Of a stretch of 64,000 nucleotides of DNA, positions 54,724 through 64,000 are shown one piece after another. The position numbers and the translations under genes are program-made. Below the pieces are notes generated by a model, which worked only from the letters and a program-made list of their open reading frames with translations, did no database searches and was not told where the DNA came from. Source of the stretch: Nitrosomonas sp. (GTDB lineage Bacteria > Pseudomonadota > Gammaproteobacteria > Burkholderiales > Nitrosomonadaceae); contig JAHBZZ010000006.1 in the NCBI GenBank assembly GCA_019635215.1, positions 62,001 through 126,000 on the forward strand, read 5' to 3'. Positions within the stretch are counted from its first letter, which is position 1. Every line of letters begins with the position of its first letter.

Positions 54724-54766
54724 AAAGAGGCCAGTTCTTTTTTGTAACATGAACTGTCCTCTTTTT
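54724..54766 (+). terminator. Intrinsic terminator of the 25-codon gene
   Basis: Stem AAAGAGG-C-CAGTTC (54724-54737) with GAACTG-T-CCTCTTT (54751-54764), one mismatch, then a T-run. It ends the small transcription unit 47 bp after its stop codon. Confidence 0.8.
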
Positions 54767-55175
54767 ATCTCATGAATATGGAGTGTAGAGCGCGATTTTC
54801 CAATGTTGTGTTCTACACTTTTGCCGCATTCCAGAATTATGCGCGGTATTTAACCGCAGAATTCGACATCAACTTCTGAAGTTTTATAGCAAGATATTCT
54901 GTTTTTGCAGTCAGGCACTGGTATCAATGTATCATTTGTACCTGAGCGTAAACTTGCTTAACAGTTCATTTGTATGCAACAGGATAACTTTACGTGTTTA
55001 CTGTGCTACGATATTGGCTATGCCTCTCCCCCTGATTCGGGTATACAGGTGGAATTTTTCTGCTTTTATTGACAATACATTCTTCAGTAATCACATGTTT
55101 GACCTTACATCCATTCTTTCATACTCACATGGTTATGCCGCAGCAAAAGGATAAATCTGAATCTGGCAGCATCTG
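54767..55175. other. 409-bp gap before the FMO-like gene
   Basis: Downstream of the terminator I see no convincing gene; a 75-codon frame at 54927 has no ribosome site and no protein-like pattern. It must contain the promoter of the next gene, but I cannot place it firmly. Confidence 0.4.
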
Positions 55176-56480
55176 ATGAAACAGACCGTTGCAGTGATCG
55201 GTGCAGGCAGTTCCGGTCTCGCCGCAGCCCGGCATTTTCGTGATCATGGTTTTGAAACACATGTTTTTGAGCGGGAAAATGATCTGGGTGGAAACTGGAA
55301 TTACGGCACACCCTGTTCCCACGTTTACCGTTCGACACATACCATTTCTTCCAAACCCGGAACGGAATTCCCCGATTTCTCGATGCCGTGCGACTATCCG
55401 GATTATCCGCACCATACTCAGATTCTCGCCTATTTGTGCGCGTATGCAAAACATTTCAAATTGCTGGAGCACATTCACTTTTCCACCGGTATTGCCCAGC
55501 TTGAACCAGTGCATGAAAATGATGCGCGTACCCAATGGCATGTGACGTTCGACAATGGCGATAAAAAACGATTTGATTTGATCGTTATTGCCAACGGGCA
55601 CAATTGGGCACCGAAATGGCCTGAATATCCCGGCAAATTTTCAGGGCAAATGCTGCATTCCGCTGAATACCGCAGGCCGGACATCTTTACCGACCACCGT
55701 GTGCTCGTAGTCGGCGGCGGAAACAGCGGTTGTGATATTGCCGTCGAAGCTGCGCAATTTGCAGATTGTACCTGGTACAGTACACGCCGCGGATACTGGT
55801 ATATGCCCAAGTATCTGCTTGGCCGACCTACCGATCAGGCTGGAGAGCAATTGCTGGCGCTAGGCCTGCCGCTCTGGTTTCGCCGACTCGCGGCAACCGC
55901 CATGCACCGGTTATTGGTTGGCCGCCCCGAAAAAACAAGATTACCACGTCCAGATCACCGATTCTTTGAAACACATCCTGTAATCAACACCTTATTACCC
56001 TACTACATCGGACAGGGCGACATCCTGCTCAAACCGGATATCACTTGGTTTGACGGAAACAAGGTACATTTCACGGATCAATCCGCGATTGAAGTGGATT
56101 TGATTGTATTTGCCACAGGATATCTGATCCGGTTTCCTTTTATCGACGAACGCCACTTGAACTGGCATGACGGTCGTCCTCAGTTGTACCTCCATATTTT
56201 TCACCCTGTCTACGATTCGCTGTTCGCTGCCGGATTGATTCAACCCGATAGCGGACAATTCGGATTGGTACACTGGCAGATGCTCGTAGCCGCCCGCTTT
56301 GCAGCCGCGGTTCGCGACGGACGCGATTCGGCCGATACGTTCCGCCGGCAGAAAGCCGGCCCACATCCGGACCTCAGTAATGGCATCCGTTATCAGGCGT
56401 CCACACGTCATCATCTTGAAGTGGAACATTGGCACTACCGGCGGTTGCTGCAAAACTGCGTCAGGCAATTTCCGGACTAA
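55176..56480 (+). CDS. Flavin-containing monooxygenase-like oxidoreductase
   Basis: This 434-aa protein has an FAD-binding GAGSSGL at residues 8-14, a second NAD(P)-binding GGGNSGCDI near 182, ANGHNWAPKWP, and FSGQMLHSAEYR in the place of the FMO signature. It probably oxidises a nucleophilic N or S centre with O2 and NADPH. A Baeyer-Villiger-type activity cannot be excluded. Confidence 0.85.
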   Translation: MKQTVAVIGAGSSGLAAARHFRDHGFETHVFERENDLGGNWNYGTPCSHVYRSTHTISSKPGTEFPDFSMPCDYPDYPHHTQILAYLCAYAKHFKLLEHIHFSTGIAQLEPVHENDARTQWHVTFDNGDKKRFDLIVIANGHNWAPKWPEYPGKFSGQMLHSAEYRRPDIFTDHRVLVVGGGNSGCDIAVEAAQFADCTWYSTRRGYWYMPKYLLGRPTDQAGEQLLALGLPLWFRRLAATAMHRLLVGRPEKTRLPRPDHRFFETHPVINTLLPYYIGQGDILLKPDITWFDGNKVHFTDQSAIEVDLIVFATGYLIRFPFIDERHLNWHDGRPQLYLHIFHPVYDSLFAAGLIQPDSGQFGLVHWQMLVAARFAAAVRDGRDSADTFRRQKAGPHPDLSNGIRYQASTRHHLEVEHWHYRRLLQNCVRQFPD

Positions 56481-56546
56481 TATAAAGAGTGCAACAAGCA
56501 ACGCGTCTTTTAATGTCTTGAAGAGCCCGTGCGTGGTATCTTGTAC

Positions 56547-56552
56547 TATAAT
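56547..56552 (+). promoter_or_regulatory. -10-like element before proA
   Basis: TATAAT 35 bp before the proA ATG with no clear -35. It suggests proA is transcribed separately from the upstream gene. Confidence 0.4.
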
Positions 56553-56587
56553 GACAATCACGCAATCATCGAATTCAAATATCATCT

Positions 56588-57853
56588 ATGAGCGATACTG
56601 ATATCAAAAGTTACATGCAATCCATTGGCCGTGAGGCACGCGCAGCGTCCCGATTGGTTGCAAAAGCCGAAACGGCGGACAAGAATAAGGCATTAACCGC
56701 GATGGCGGAAGCAATTGATCGCGACACAAAAACACTACTGGCAGCGAATGCAAAAGATCTGGAACATGCCAGAACGAAAGGACTCGAAGCCGCCATGATT
56801 GATCGTCTGGCGCTGTCACAGAAAAGTATTGCGAATATGGCGGAAGGTTTACAGCAGATTGCCGCCCTTGCCGATCCAATTGGCGAAATCACCGGATTGA
56901 GCTACCGCCCATCCGGCATACAGGTCGGCAAAATGCGTGTTCCGCTCGGCGTTATCGGGATTATTTACGAAGCGCGGCCCAATGTGACCGCCGATGCTGC
57001 CGGGCTTTGCCTCAAAGCGGGCAATGCGGCGATTCTGCGCGGCGGCTCGGAAGCCATACACAGCAATCAGGCAATCGCAAAATGTGTTCGTGAAGGCCTG
57101 GTTGCAGCCGGTCTGCCGGAATCCGCAATACAGGTCATCGAAACAACGGATCGCGCAGCGGTAGGCGAGCTGATCACCATGCAAAAATATGTCGACGTTA
57201 TCGTGCCGCGTGGCGGCAAGGGTTTGATCGAACGCATTTCCAATGAAGCATGCGTACCGGTCATCAAACATCTCGATGGCGTCTGTCATGTTTACATCGA
57301 CGATCAGGCGGATTTCGACAAAGCGATCCGCATTGCCGACAATGCCAAAACACAGCGCTATGGCACCTGCAATACCATGGAAACACTGCTGGTTCACACA
57401 GAAATTGCGCGGACAATACTGCCGGTACTCGGCAAAATTTATCTGGAAAAAGGGGTTGAATTGCGTGGCGACGAAGCTGCCCGCGCGATGATTACACCTA
57501 TGAATCCAGCAACCGAGGAAGACTGGTCGACGGAATATCTCGCGCCAATTTTAAGCATCCGCATCGTTGACAATCTGGATCAGGCGATCGAGCATATCAA
57601 TCGTTACGGCTCTCAACATACCGACGCCATCATTACTGAAAATTACACGCGCGCACGTCGTTTCCTGCGTGAAGTGGATTCCAGTTCGGTGATGGTCAAT
57701 ACCACCACACGGTTTGCGGACGGTTTCGAATACGGCCTTGGCGCTGAAATCGGTATATCCACCGATAAAATTCATGCACGCGGCCCGGTGGGGCTGGAAG
57801 GCCTGACGAGTCAGAAATATATCGTACTCGGTGATGGACAGATCAGACAGTAA
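56588..57853 (+). CDS. proA: Glutamate-5-semialdehyde dehydrogenase (gamma-glutamyl phosphate reductase)
   Basis: This 421-aa NADPH enzyme is the second step of proline synthesis. It has the aldehyde-dehydrogenase fold with [28 protein letters not shown] and the catalytic Cys in [15 protein letters not shown]. Length is normal for ProA. proB is not in the window. Confidence 0.94.
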   Translation: MSDTDIKSYMQSIGREARAASRLVAKAETADKNKALTAMAEAIDRDTKTLLAANAKDLEHARTKGLEAAMIDRLALSQKSIANMAEGLQQIAALADPIGEITGLSYRPSGIQVGKMRVPLGVIGIIYEARPNVTADAAGLCLKAGNAAILRGGSEAIHSNQAIAKCVREGLVAAGLPESAIQVIETTDRAAVGELITMQKYVDVIVPRGGKGLIERISNEACVPVIKHLDGVCHVYIDDQADFDKAIRIADNAKTQRYGTCNTMETLLVHTEIARTILPVLGKIYLEKGVELRGDEAARAMITPMNPATEEDWSTEYLAPILSIRIVDNLDQAIEHINRYGSQHTDAIITENYTRARRFLREVDSSSVMVNTTTRFADGFEYGLGAEIGISTDKIHARGPVGLEGLTSQKYIVLGDGQIRQ

Positions 57854-57904
57854 TGATGATTAACACGCATCCGTTCATGGCTAATCTTTTTATCTAAAGC
57901 AAAT

Positions 57905-59704
57905 ATGGCCCAGATTATTGATATCAAAATACCGGATATCGGTGATTTCAGCGATGTACCGGTAATCGAAGTGCTCGTAACCCCCGGTGATACCGTGGAA
58001 AAAGAAACATCACTGATCACGCTGGAAACAGACAAGGCCACTATGGAAGTACCTTCACCACAGGCAGGCATCATCCAATCCGTCAAGGTGAAAGTGGGAG
58101 ACAGAGTCTCAAAAGATTCACTCATTCTGACGCTGAAAACGGCCACTCAGGAAACAACGCCCCCATCCAAAGCACTTTCCGAAGAAACACAATCTGTTGA
58201 AAAGACAGATAAGCATCCATCCACACCGCCTGCCGAAAAAACAGAAATTCATCCGAGCATATCTCCGGAAAAAATACCACACGGTGATCTACACGCGGAA
58301 GTGGTCATCCTGGGTGCTGGTCCTGGCGGATACACTGCAGCATTCCGCGCTGCCGATCTGGGTAAACAGGTCATACTGATCGAGCGTCACGAGACGCTGG
58401 GCGGCGTTTGCCTGAATGTCGGTTGCATACCCTCGAAAGCACTGCTGCATATTGCCAGAATCATCACTGAAGCCGAACACGCCGAGAACCATGGCATTGT
58501 TTTCGGCAAACCTAAAATATCACTCGAGAAACTGCGCGCATGGAAAACATCGGTCATTGAAAAGTTAACCAAAGGCTTGAACGAACTCGCAAGACAACGC
58601 AAAGTGACGATTGTGCGCGGCGCCGGGAAATTTGTTACACCGCATTTGATGCAGGTAGAAACCAGTGCAGGCATCAAAACCGTCTCGTTTAACCACTGCA
58701 TTATCGCTGCAGGTTCAAGTGTCACGCGTATCCCGGGTTTTCCTTATGACGATCCGCGCATTATCGATTCAACCGGCGCACTCAAGCTCGAATCAATACC
58801 CAAGCATATGCTGGTTATCGGCGGTGGCATCATCGGCCTGGAAATGGCAACCGTTTATTCAGCGCTAGGTAGCAGAATCAGTATCGTTGAATTCATGGAT
58901 CAAATCATCCCCGGCGCAGACGAGGATCTAGTGAGACCGCTTTACCGGAGAATTAAAAACCGTTATGAAGCGATTTATCTAAAAACCCAGGTAACCCGTA
59001 TTGAAACAAAGAAATCCGGTCTTCTAGTCAGTTTTGCAGGCGACAATGCGCCTGCCCCGCAAACCTATGACTGCATCCTGATGGCGACAGGCCGGCGCCC
59101 GAATGGATTTACTCTTGGCGCCGAAGGTATCGGCATTCAGATCAACGAAAAAGGTTTTATCCAGGTCAACTCGCAATTGCGCACCAATATCCCGCATATC
59201 TTCGCCATTGGCGACATCATCGGCAACCCCATGCTGGCGCACAAGGCAACTTATGAAGGAAAACTGGTTGCCGAAATTATTACCGGACACAAAGCGGTTT
59301 TTGATGCGCGCACGATACCATCGGTTGCTTACACTGATCCTGAAATTGCCTGGATGGGTCTGACCGAGCGGGATGCCAAACGACAAGGCGTTGAATATGA
59401 AAAATCCAGTTTTCCATGGGCGGCGAGTGGCCGGGCGATTTCGATGGCGCGTGAAGAAGGTACGACAAAACTGATTGTGGACAAAAAAACACGCCGCATT
59501 CTGGGCGCCGGCATCGTCGGCATCAATGCCGGAGAACTCATTGCCGAAACCACACTGGCGCTTGAAATGGGCGTAGATATGGAAGACATCAGCTTAACCA
59601 TTCATCCACATCCAACACTGTCCGAGACTGTTCTCTTTGCAGCCGAAATGGCCGAGGGAACGATTACCGATCTTTACGTGCAAAAAAACAGAAACCTTTC
59701 ATGA
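57905..59704 (+). CDS. lpdA: Dihydrolipoyl dehydrogenase with N-terminal lipoyl domain
   Basis: This 599-aa E3 subunit starts with a lipoyl domain whose [10 protein letters not shown] motif places the lipoylated Lys at residue 44, then a flexible Pro/Glu/Thr/Ser linker and the FAD enzyme with the redox disulfide [19 protein letters not shown] motif [17 protein letters not shown] and C-terminal HPHPTLSE. Lipoyl-bearing E3 proteins occur in betaproteobacterial pyruvate dehydrogenase complexes. The E1 and E2 genes are not adjacent. Confidence 0.93.
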   Translation: MAQIIDIKIPDIGDFSDVPVIEVLVTPGDTVEKETSLITLETDKATMEVPSPQAGIIQSVKVKVGDRVSKDSLILTLKTATQETTPPSKALSEETQSVEKTDKHPSTPPAEKTEIHPSISPEKIPHGDLHAEVVILGAGPGGYTAAFRAADLGKQVILIERHETLGGVCLNVGCIPSKALLHIARIITEAEHAENHGIVFGKPKISLEKLRAWKTSVIEKLTKGLNELARQRKVTIVRGAGKFVTPHLMQVETSAGIKTVSFNHCIIAAGSSVTRIPGFPYDDPRIIDSTGALKLESIPKHMLVIGGGIIGLEMATVYSALGSRISIVEFMDQIIPGADEDLVRPLYRRIKNRYEAIYLKTQVTRIETKKSGLLVSFAGDNAPAPQTYDCILMATGRRPNGFTLGAEGIGIQINEKGFIQVNSQLRTNIPHIFAIGDIIGNPMLAHKATYEGKLVAEIITGHKAVFDARTIPSVAYTDPEIAWMGLTERDAKRQGVEYEKSSFPWAASGRAISMAREEGTTKLIVDKKTRRILGAGIVGINAGELIAETTLALEMGVDMEDISLTIHPHPTLSETVLFAAEMAEGTITDLYVQKNRNLS

Positions 59705-59980
59705 GAACCAAACTGATTGATCTTGCTCGCCTAACCCAATGGAAGTTACTCTGGCTTTGTCATGCGACACCTGTTATATTCATTCCCATAAAGAAAATCG
59801 GTTGAAAATGTTTCACTTGATCCTTACCTGCGATCAGAAGGTAATCACTATCTATCAGCAGTCAGTTACGTATAAAATCTGTGTTTTTCGGAAATATAAA
59901 CATATAGCCACGAAAGATTAATTCCACCCAATGCAGGGTCGTTAAGGGTGTTAACTTGTTGATGAAGAACTGGATATTTT

Positions 59981-60385
59981 ATGAAACTCAGCATACATTA
60001 CGCAGTAGCATGCCTGTTTACCTTGCTCTTATTGGGGATGACTGTCAACGTCAGCGCTACACATATTTCCAAACCTGTTCTTGTTGAGCCGGATACGCAT
60101 TACCAAGTTGGCGAGAAAGTCGTCGTCAATGGATGGGTGGATTATAATGCTCAGCCGACAGCGGACGTCTTACTGTATTTCCTGGTGGCTGCTGAAGATG
60201 GCACCATACTGGACGAACAATTCTATACCAGCGATAAACAAGGTCATTTTCATTTTGAATTTGATACCAGGAATCAGCCGCCCGGTTTATATACGATTAC
60301 CGTGACCTCTCACTGTCTGGAAATTCATCGCAGCATCTGTTCCTTCAACAGTGTGACATTGTCTTTTGAGTTGACTAACCCCTGA
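59981..60385 (+). CDS. Exported Ig-like-fold protein of unknown function
   Basis: This 134-aa protein has a signal peptide (LFTLLLLGMTVNVSA) and a beta-sandwich pattern with YQVGEKVVVNGWVDYN and PPGLYTITVTSHC, resembling an Ig-like or carboxypeptidase-regulatory module. No catalytic motif is apparent. It lies 146 bp before the protease-like gene and may or may not belong with it. The 276 bp before it contain no firm gene. Confidence 0.65.
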   Translation: MKLSIHYAVACLFTLLLLGMTVNVSATHISKPVLVEPDTHYQVGEKVVVNGWVDYNAQPTADVLLYFLVAAEDGTILDEQFYTSDKQGHFHFEFDTRNQPPGLYTITVTSHCLEIHRSICSFNSVTLSFELTNP

Positions 60386-60531
60386 AAAGAGGAATTACTG
60401 TTTCTCAACAACCTCATCGCAAGGGTTTCCTGATGGCTGACGCGGTAAAAATCTTTGGAAATGAATTCATTCGGGATTCTGATCATCGCTGGCATGAGTA
60501 ACTTTATTTTTCCACCTAACAATTCTTCGAG

Positions 60532-61404
60532 ATGTTGTTGATTAAAGGAAGTAAACTGCATACACCCAAAATATTTCCCTGCATTGCATTTGTTCTCTGC
60601 ATTCCGGTGCTGTCTTCAGGATGTCAGACGACTGGTCACCAATCATCGGACAAAACGACATCCGACCCAACACTCCTGATTGAACAAGACCGTCTGGGCG
60701 ACCGCATTGCCGAATTGGCCCGCCGTGAAGAGGCATTGGTTGCGCGGGAAATTGCAGTCAGTTCCCGCGAAAGTGAAGTCGTTACTGTACTGGGCGAATT
60801 GTTAAAACAAAAAGAACAATTGGAACAACAGCAATTGGTGAATCAGGCCAGCGCAACTGAAACTACATCAAAACTACCGGCAGTTCCTCAGGCATCAAAA
60901 ACGGTGACTCGAAATCCGCAGCACCAGGCAAACAACACTGCAGGTACTGTTCGGAAAGAAGATACAAAAGATAAAAGAAAAATTCTGGGCGGCCTGGAAT
61001 ATATTTATCTTGACCCGCCCGGAATTGTTTTGAGCGCACGCATAGATACCGGTGCACAGACATCGTCGCTGAATGCGCTGGATATGGTGGAATTTGAGCG
61101 TGACAGCAAGCCTTTCGTTAAATTCAATATCATCGACCCGAATACAGGGGAGAAAATCGAGTTAACACGGCGAGTCCGTGGTCACACCAAGATAAAAAAA
61201 CACATGACAGAGTCTCAGCGCCGTCCTATCGTTAGTTTACGCGTCAAACTGGGTGAATTGGACGAACACATCAGCTTCACGCTGATCGACCGCAGTAAGT
61301 TCCAACAGCAAGCGCTTATCGGCAGGAATTTCCTTCGCGATCTGGCGATCGTAGATGTCAGCAAAGAATATACCGTTCCCAAAATTTCCAGTAAGCAACC
61401 CTAA
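60532..61404 (+). CDS. Retropepsin-like 'ATP-dependent zinc protease' lipoprotein
   Basis: This 290-aa protein has a lipobox-like LSSGC, a coiled-coil segment (~50-110, Glu/Arg-rich) and a C-terminal pepsin-like fold with the aspartyl motif ARIDTGAQTSSLNA, RRPIVSLRVKLG and ALIGRNFLRDLA. Databases name the family a zinc protease, but the motif is that of retropepsins. It is encoded with the transglutaminase-7TM and ATP-grasp genes, a conserved triad described in comparative-genomic work on ATP-grasp peptide ligases. Confidence 0.83.
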   Translation: MLLIKGSKLHTPKIFPCIAFVLCIPVLSSGCQTTGHQSSDKTTSDPTLLIEQDRLGDRIAELARREEALVAREIAVSSRESEVVTVLGELLKQKEQLEQQQLVNQASATETTSKLPAVPQASKTVTRNPQHQANNTAGTVRKEDTKDKRKILGGLEYIYLDPPGIVLSARIDTGAQTSSLNALDMVEFERDSKPFVKFNIIDPNTGEKIELTRRVRGHTKIKKHMTESQRRPIVSLRVKLGELDEHISFTLIDRSKFQQQALIGRNFLRDLAIVDVSKEYTVPKISSKQP

Positions 61405-62954
61405 TGCACGCCAGCGCCAGACTTTATACCGTCGTTATCCTGATCCTTTTTACCGGTATCGGATTAATTTTATACAAACACCTGGCACTGGGCTTTCCCT
61501 TAATGCCGGATGAAAAGAAATTTGTCTGGACAATTGAAGCTAAAATTGATTTTCAAGCCCATGGCGAACCTGTCATTGTATCGTTTGCATTGCCGCCCAA
61601 GGAACCGCATCTGACTTTTATGGAAGAGGATTTTGCCTCATCCGATTATGGCTTCAGTGAATTGTCATCCGATGAGGAACAACGCCGTGTGCAGTGGAGC
61701 AAAAGAAGCGCGCAGGGCGCTCAGACAGCTTATTACCGTCTGAGTGTTTACGAAAATGACAAGATGATTGAATCACCACCATCCGATGATCCCTTGCCGC
61801 CTCAAAAACCGGAACTCGATGAAGTGTTTCTAACCGCGTCACTGACTTTGCTGGAGACGGTGCGCGCGAAATCTGCAAATCCGGAAATTTTTACCCGTGA
61901 ACTTATTCAAACGCTCAATTCACCTTCACCGAACCAGAATCAGCGTTTGCTGCGAAATGACAAAGCCGGGGAAAACTACAAAACCGATCTGATCCTGAAT
62001 CTGCTGGCGCTGGAAGGCATCAGCGCACGTGTAGTCCGTGGCTTATTTCTCGAGGATGGCAGGAGACGTCAGCCATTAACCAATTTTGTGGAAATTCATG
62101 ATGGACAAAAATGGATTATATTCAATCAGGATACCGGGAAGAGCGGTAAGCCCAAGAATTTTCTGATCTGGCAACGCGGTGGCCAATCGTTGTTGGATGT
62201 CATTGGCGGCAAGAATTCTCAGGTTTCCTTTTCCATTATCCAGAACATTCATTCGACGCGGAATCTGGTCGTCAACAGCGGCATGCATACCCAGGCTGGC
62301 CTGATTGATTTTTCAATTTACAGTCTACCCATCGAGCAACAAACCGCTTTCAAAATGATTTTACTACTGCCGATTGGCGCACTGATCGTTGTCATTATGC
62401 GTATTCTCGTCGGCATCCGTACTTCCGGAACATTTATGCCGATTCTGATCGCATTGGCGTTGATTCAAACCACACTGGTTACCGGCATCGTGATCTTTCT
62501 GATTGTCGTCAGCACCGGTCTGCTCATCCGTTCCTATCTGTCACGCTTGAATTTGCTACTGGTGGCGCGCATATCGGCAGTAATTATTGTTGTCATTGCC
62601 ATTATTGCCAGTATCAGTATTATCAGTCACAAACTCGGCCTCAGCCAGGCCCTGCAGGTAACCTTCTTTCCAATGATTATTCTGGCATGGACAATCGAGC
62701 GTATGTCGATACTTTGGGAGGAAGATGGTCCAAGGGAGGTATTCATTCAGGGCGCAGGAAGTCTGTTGACAGCGGTGATTGCCTATCTGTTCATGACCAA
62801 CCGGACTGTTGAATATCTTACATTCAATTTTCCGGAATTGATGCTGGTTAATCTGGCGCTGATTCTGATTCTCGGACAATACACCGGTTATCGTTTAACC
62901 GAGTTATACCGTTTTCATTCGATGGGAAGACATCATGTTTCTGACAAGCGTTAA
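61404..62954 (+). CDS. Inactive transglutaminase fused to a 7TM domain
   Basis: This 516-aa protein has an N-terminal helix, a periplasmic transglutaminase-like domain (~30-300) that lacks a visible Cys-His-Asp triad, and seven or so C-terminal helices (for example MILLLPIGALIVVIMRILVG, ISAVIIVVIAIIASISII). It shares its start base with the protease stop (TAATG) and overlaps the ligase gene by 20 bp. It may bind the peptide product of the triad. Confidence 0.85.
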   Translation: MHASARLYTVVILILFTGIGLILYKHLALGFPLMPDEKKFVWTIEAKIDFQAHGEPVIVSFALPPKEPHLTFMEEDFASSDYGFSELSSDEEQRRVQWSKRSAQGAQTAYYRLSVYENDKMIESPPSDDPLPPQKPELDEVFLTASLTLLETVRAKSANPEIFTRELIQTLNSPSPNQNQRLLRNDKAGENYKTDLILNLLALEGISARVVRGLFLEDGRRRQPLTNFVEIHDGQKWIIFNQDTGKSGKPKNFLIWQRGGQSLLDVIGGKNSQVSFSIIQNIHSTRNLVVNSGMHTQAGLIDFSIYSLPIEQQTAFKMILLLPIGALIVVIMRILVGIRTSGTFMPILIALALIQTTLVTGIVIFLIVVSTGLLIRSYLSRLNLLLVARISAVIIVVIAIIASISIISHKLGLSQALQVTFFPMIILAWTIERMSILWEEDGPREVFIQGAGSLLTAVIAYLFMTNRTVEYLTFNFPELMLVNLALILILGQYTGYRLTELYRFHSMGRHHVSDKR

Positions 62955-63945
62955 ACGGCTCAGAAGTATGGGCATTATCGGCATGAACCAACGGAATTTC
63001 GGCCTGATCGGACGCTATAATCCACGCCACTTGTACCCACTGGTAGATGACAAATTAAAAACCAAACGTCTGGCGCAGGAAGCAGGCATAACCGTTCCGC
63101 AACTGCTGGGCACGTTGCATTATCATCACGATGTCAAGCAGCTTAAGGATATGCTCAGCGCGTACAGCCAGTTTGTCATCAAACCGGTTAAAGGCAGTGG
63201 TGGTAAAGGCATTCTGGTGATCACCGAACAGGATCACAATCTCTATTATAAACCCAGCGGTGATGCCGTTAAGCTCTCGCATATCGAGCGCCATGTCTCC
63301 AACATTCTGAGCGGATTGCATAGCCTCGGCGGTAAACCGGATTCAGTCATGATTGAATCGCTGATACAGATCGATCCTGTTTTCGCAGATTATAGCTACG
63401 AAGGCATTCCGGATCTGCGCGTTATCGTCCTGAAAGGCTATCCGATAATGGCCATGCTCAGGCTGGCCACGCACGCATCAGACGGTCGTGCCAACCTGCA
63501 TCAAGGCGCGGTTGGTGTCGGCATCGATATTGGCACCGGTGAAGCACTGCACGCCGTACAATACGGCGATCCGGTTTATTTCCACCCCGACACACGTAAA
63601 CCTTTTTCCAATCTTACCGTACCGCATTGGAACAAACTACTCGAGCTGGCAGCAGCCTGTTATGAGATGACAAATCTCGGTTATCTCGGCGTGGATATTG
63701 TACTCGACAGGGATCAAGGCCCCATGATTATCGAATTGAATGCGCGCCCAGGGCTATCCATACAGGTTGCCAACTTTGCCGGTCTGGCACCCCGTGTTGC
63801 AATTGTCGAAGCGCTGGAAGACATTAATCCGGATCCACAGTCACGCGTTCAATTCAGCAAACGGAATTTTGCCGCTGTCCGTAATCTGATCCGTCCACGC
63901 AGACGGAGAACGCATCATACCGCATCGGCACTATCCTTCAGCTAG
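62935..63945 (+). CDS. RimK-like ATP-grasp ligase
   Basis: This 336-aa ATP-grasp enzyme of the alpha-L-glutamate-ligase-like group has KPVKGSGGKGILVI (phosphate loop), SVMIESLIQ, DLRVIVLKG and the Mg site GPMIIELNARPGLSIQVAN. It should form an amide bond between an amino acid and a peptide. It overlaps the 7TM gene by 20 bp and ends 55 bp before the window edge; the triad may continue beyond it. Confidence 0.87.
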   Translation: MFLTSVKRLRSMGIIGMNQRNFGLIGRYNPRHLYPLVDDKLKTKRLAQEAGITVPQLLGTLHYHHDVKQLKDMLSAYSQFVIKPVKGSGGKGILVITEQDHNLYYKPSGDAVKLSHIERHVSNILSGLHSLGGKPDSVMIESLIQIDPVFADYSYEGIPDLRVIVLKGYPIMAMLRLATHASDGRANLHQGAVGVGIDIGTGEALHAVQYGDPVYFHPDTRKPFSNLTVPHWNKLLELAAACYEMTNLGYLGVDIVLDRDQGPMIIELNARPGLSIQVANFAGLAPRVAIVEALEDINPDPQSRVQFSKRNFAAVRNLIRPRRRRTHHTASALSFS

Positions 63946-64000
63946 CATCGTTACCGATGCCCGGCTCTCTGTTGGATATCAATGCATGCGCATGGCTTCG

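Noticed and set aside
54927..55154. 75-codon plus-strand ORF before the FMO-like gene
   Set aside because: No ribosome site, odd composition, no family resemblance.
59701..59805. 34-codon ORF whose ATG overlaps the lpdA stop (ATGA)
   Set aside because: Possible translational coupling, but the peptide has no recognisable pattern and no independent support.
59830..59862. Short stem TTACCT / AGGTAA after lpdA
   Set aside because: Only six pairs with a nine-base loop and no T-run; not convincing as a terminator.

Overview
The window looks like a chromosome segment of a betaproteobacterium, most likely an ammonia oxidiser of the Nitrosomonas type. This rests on gene content, moderate GC and general resemblance; there is no rRNA or ammonia-oxidation gene here to prove it. 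I see no tRNA, rRNA, CRISPR array or prophage. It is largely housekeeping, envelope and efflux genes, with one visibly scarred accessory patch at about 26.6-32.0 kb.

Layout. 0.4-9.3 kb: surface-glycan block, with a 1542-aa PIG-L/GT2/RgpF-like/HAD protein, a GT2-GT4 fusion, a GT2 and a sugar-epimerase-like SDR. 9.3-13.9 kb: complete type I secretion system (ABC, HlyD-type adaptor, TolC-type channel) followed tail to tail by a small DUF6447-like gene. 14.1-16.4 kb: DUF5658-type membrane protein, lptE, holA. 16.8-22.9 kb: CusCBA-type copper/silver efflux with a CusF domain fused to CusB. 23.1-26.6 kb: membrane HD-GYP protein and a secreted M23-like protein with seven C-terminal repeats. 26.9-31.5 kb: a large unrecognised membrane protein gene, broken by a 5-bp tandem-repeat expansion and again by an IS3-family element. 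31.5-33.8 kb: orphan HigA-type antitoxin, transposase relic, and an exbB-exbD-tonB operon behind a promoter overlapped by a Fur-box-like palindrome. 34.3-45.1 kb: dienelactone hydrolase, pyrC, rsmI, lpoA-like, yraN, pteridine-reductase-like SDR, MidA-like methyltransferase, hemerythrin, phosphoribosyltransferase, M48 protease, VOC protein, GH24 lysozyme with an LprI-like inhibitor. 45.2-53.4 kb: HDOD-REC-GGDEF protein and an AcrAB-OprM-type efflux operon. 53.7-54.8 kb: SugE/Gdx exporter under a guanidine-II (mini-ykkC) riboswitch, then a self-contained unit for a 25-aa membrane peptide. 55.2-63.9 kb: FMO-like oxidoreductase, proA, lipoyl-domain lpdA, a secreted protein, and the retropepsin-like protease / 7TM inactive transglutaminase / ATP-grasp ligase trio.

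The strongest points beyond ordinary annotation are: the reconstruction of one 1105-aa reading frame from two broken ORFs plus a tail beyond the IS; a family of three long imperfect palindromes (16.4, 34.1 and 39.4 kb) sharing a core and each lying next to a gene 3' end; the guanidine-II riboswitch; the Fur-type promoter of exbB; and the 25-codon transcription unit with its own promoter, RBS and terminator.
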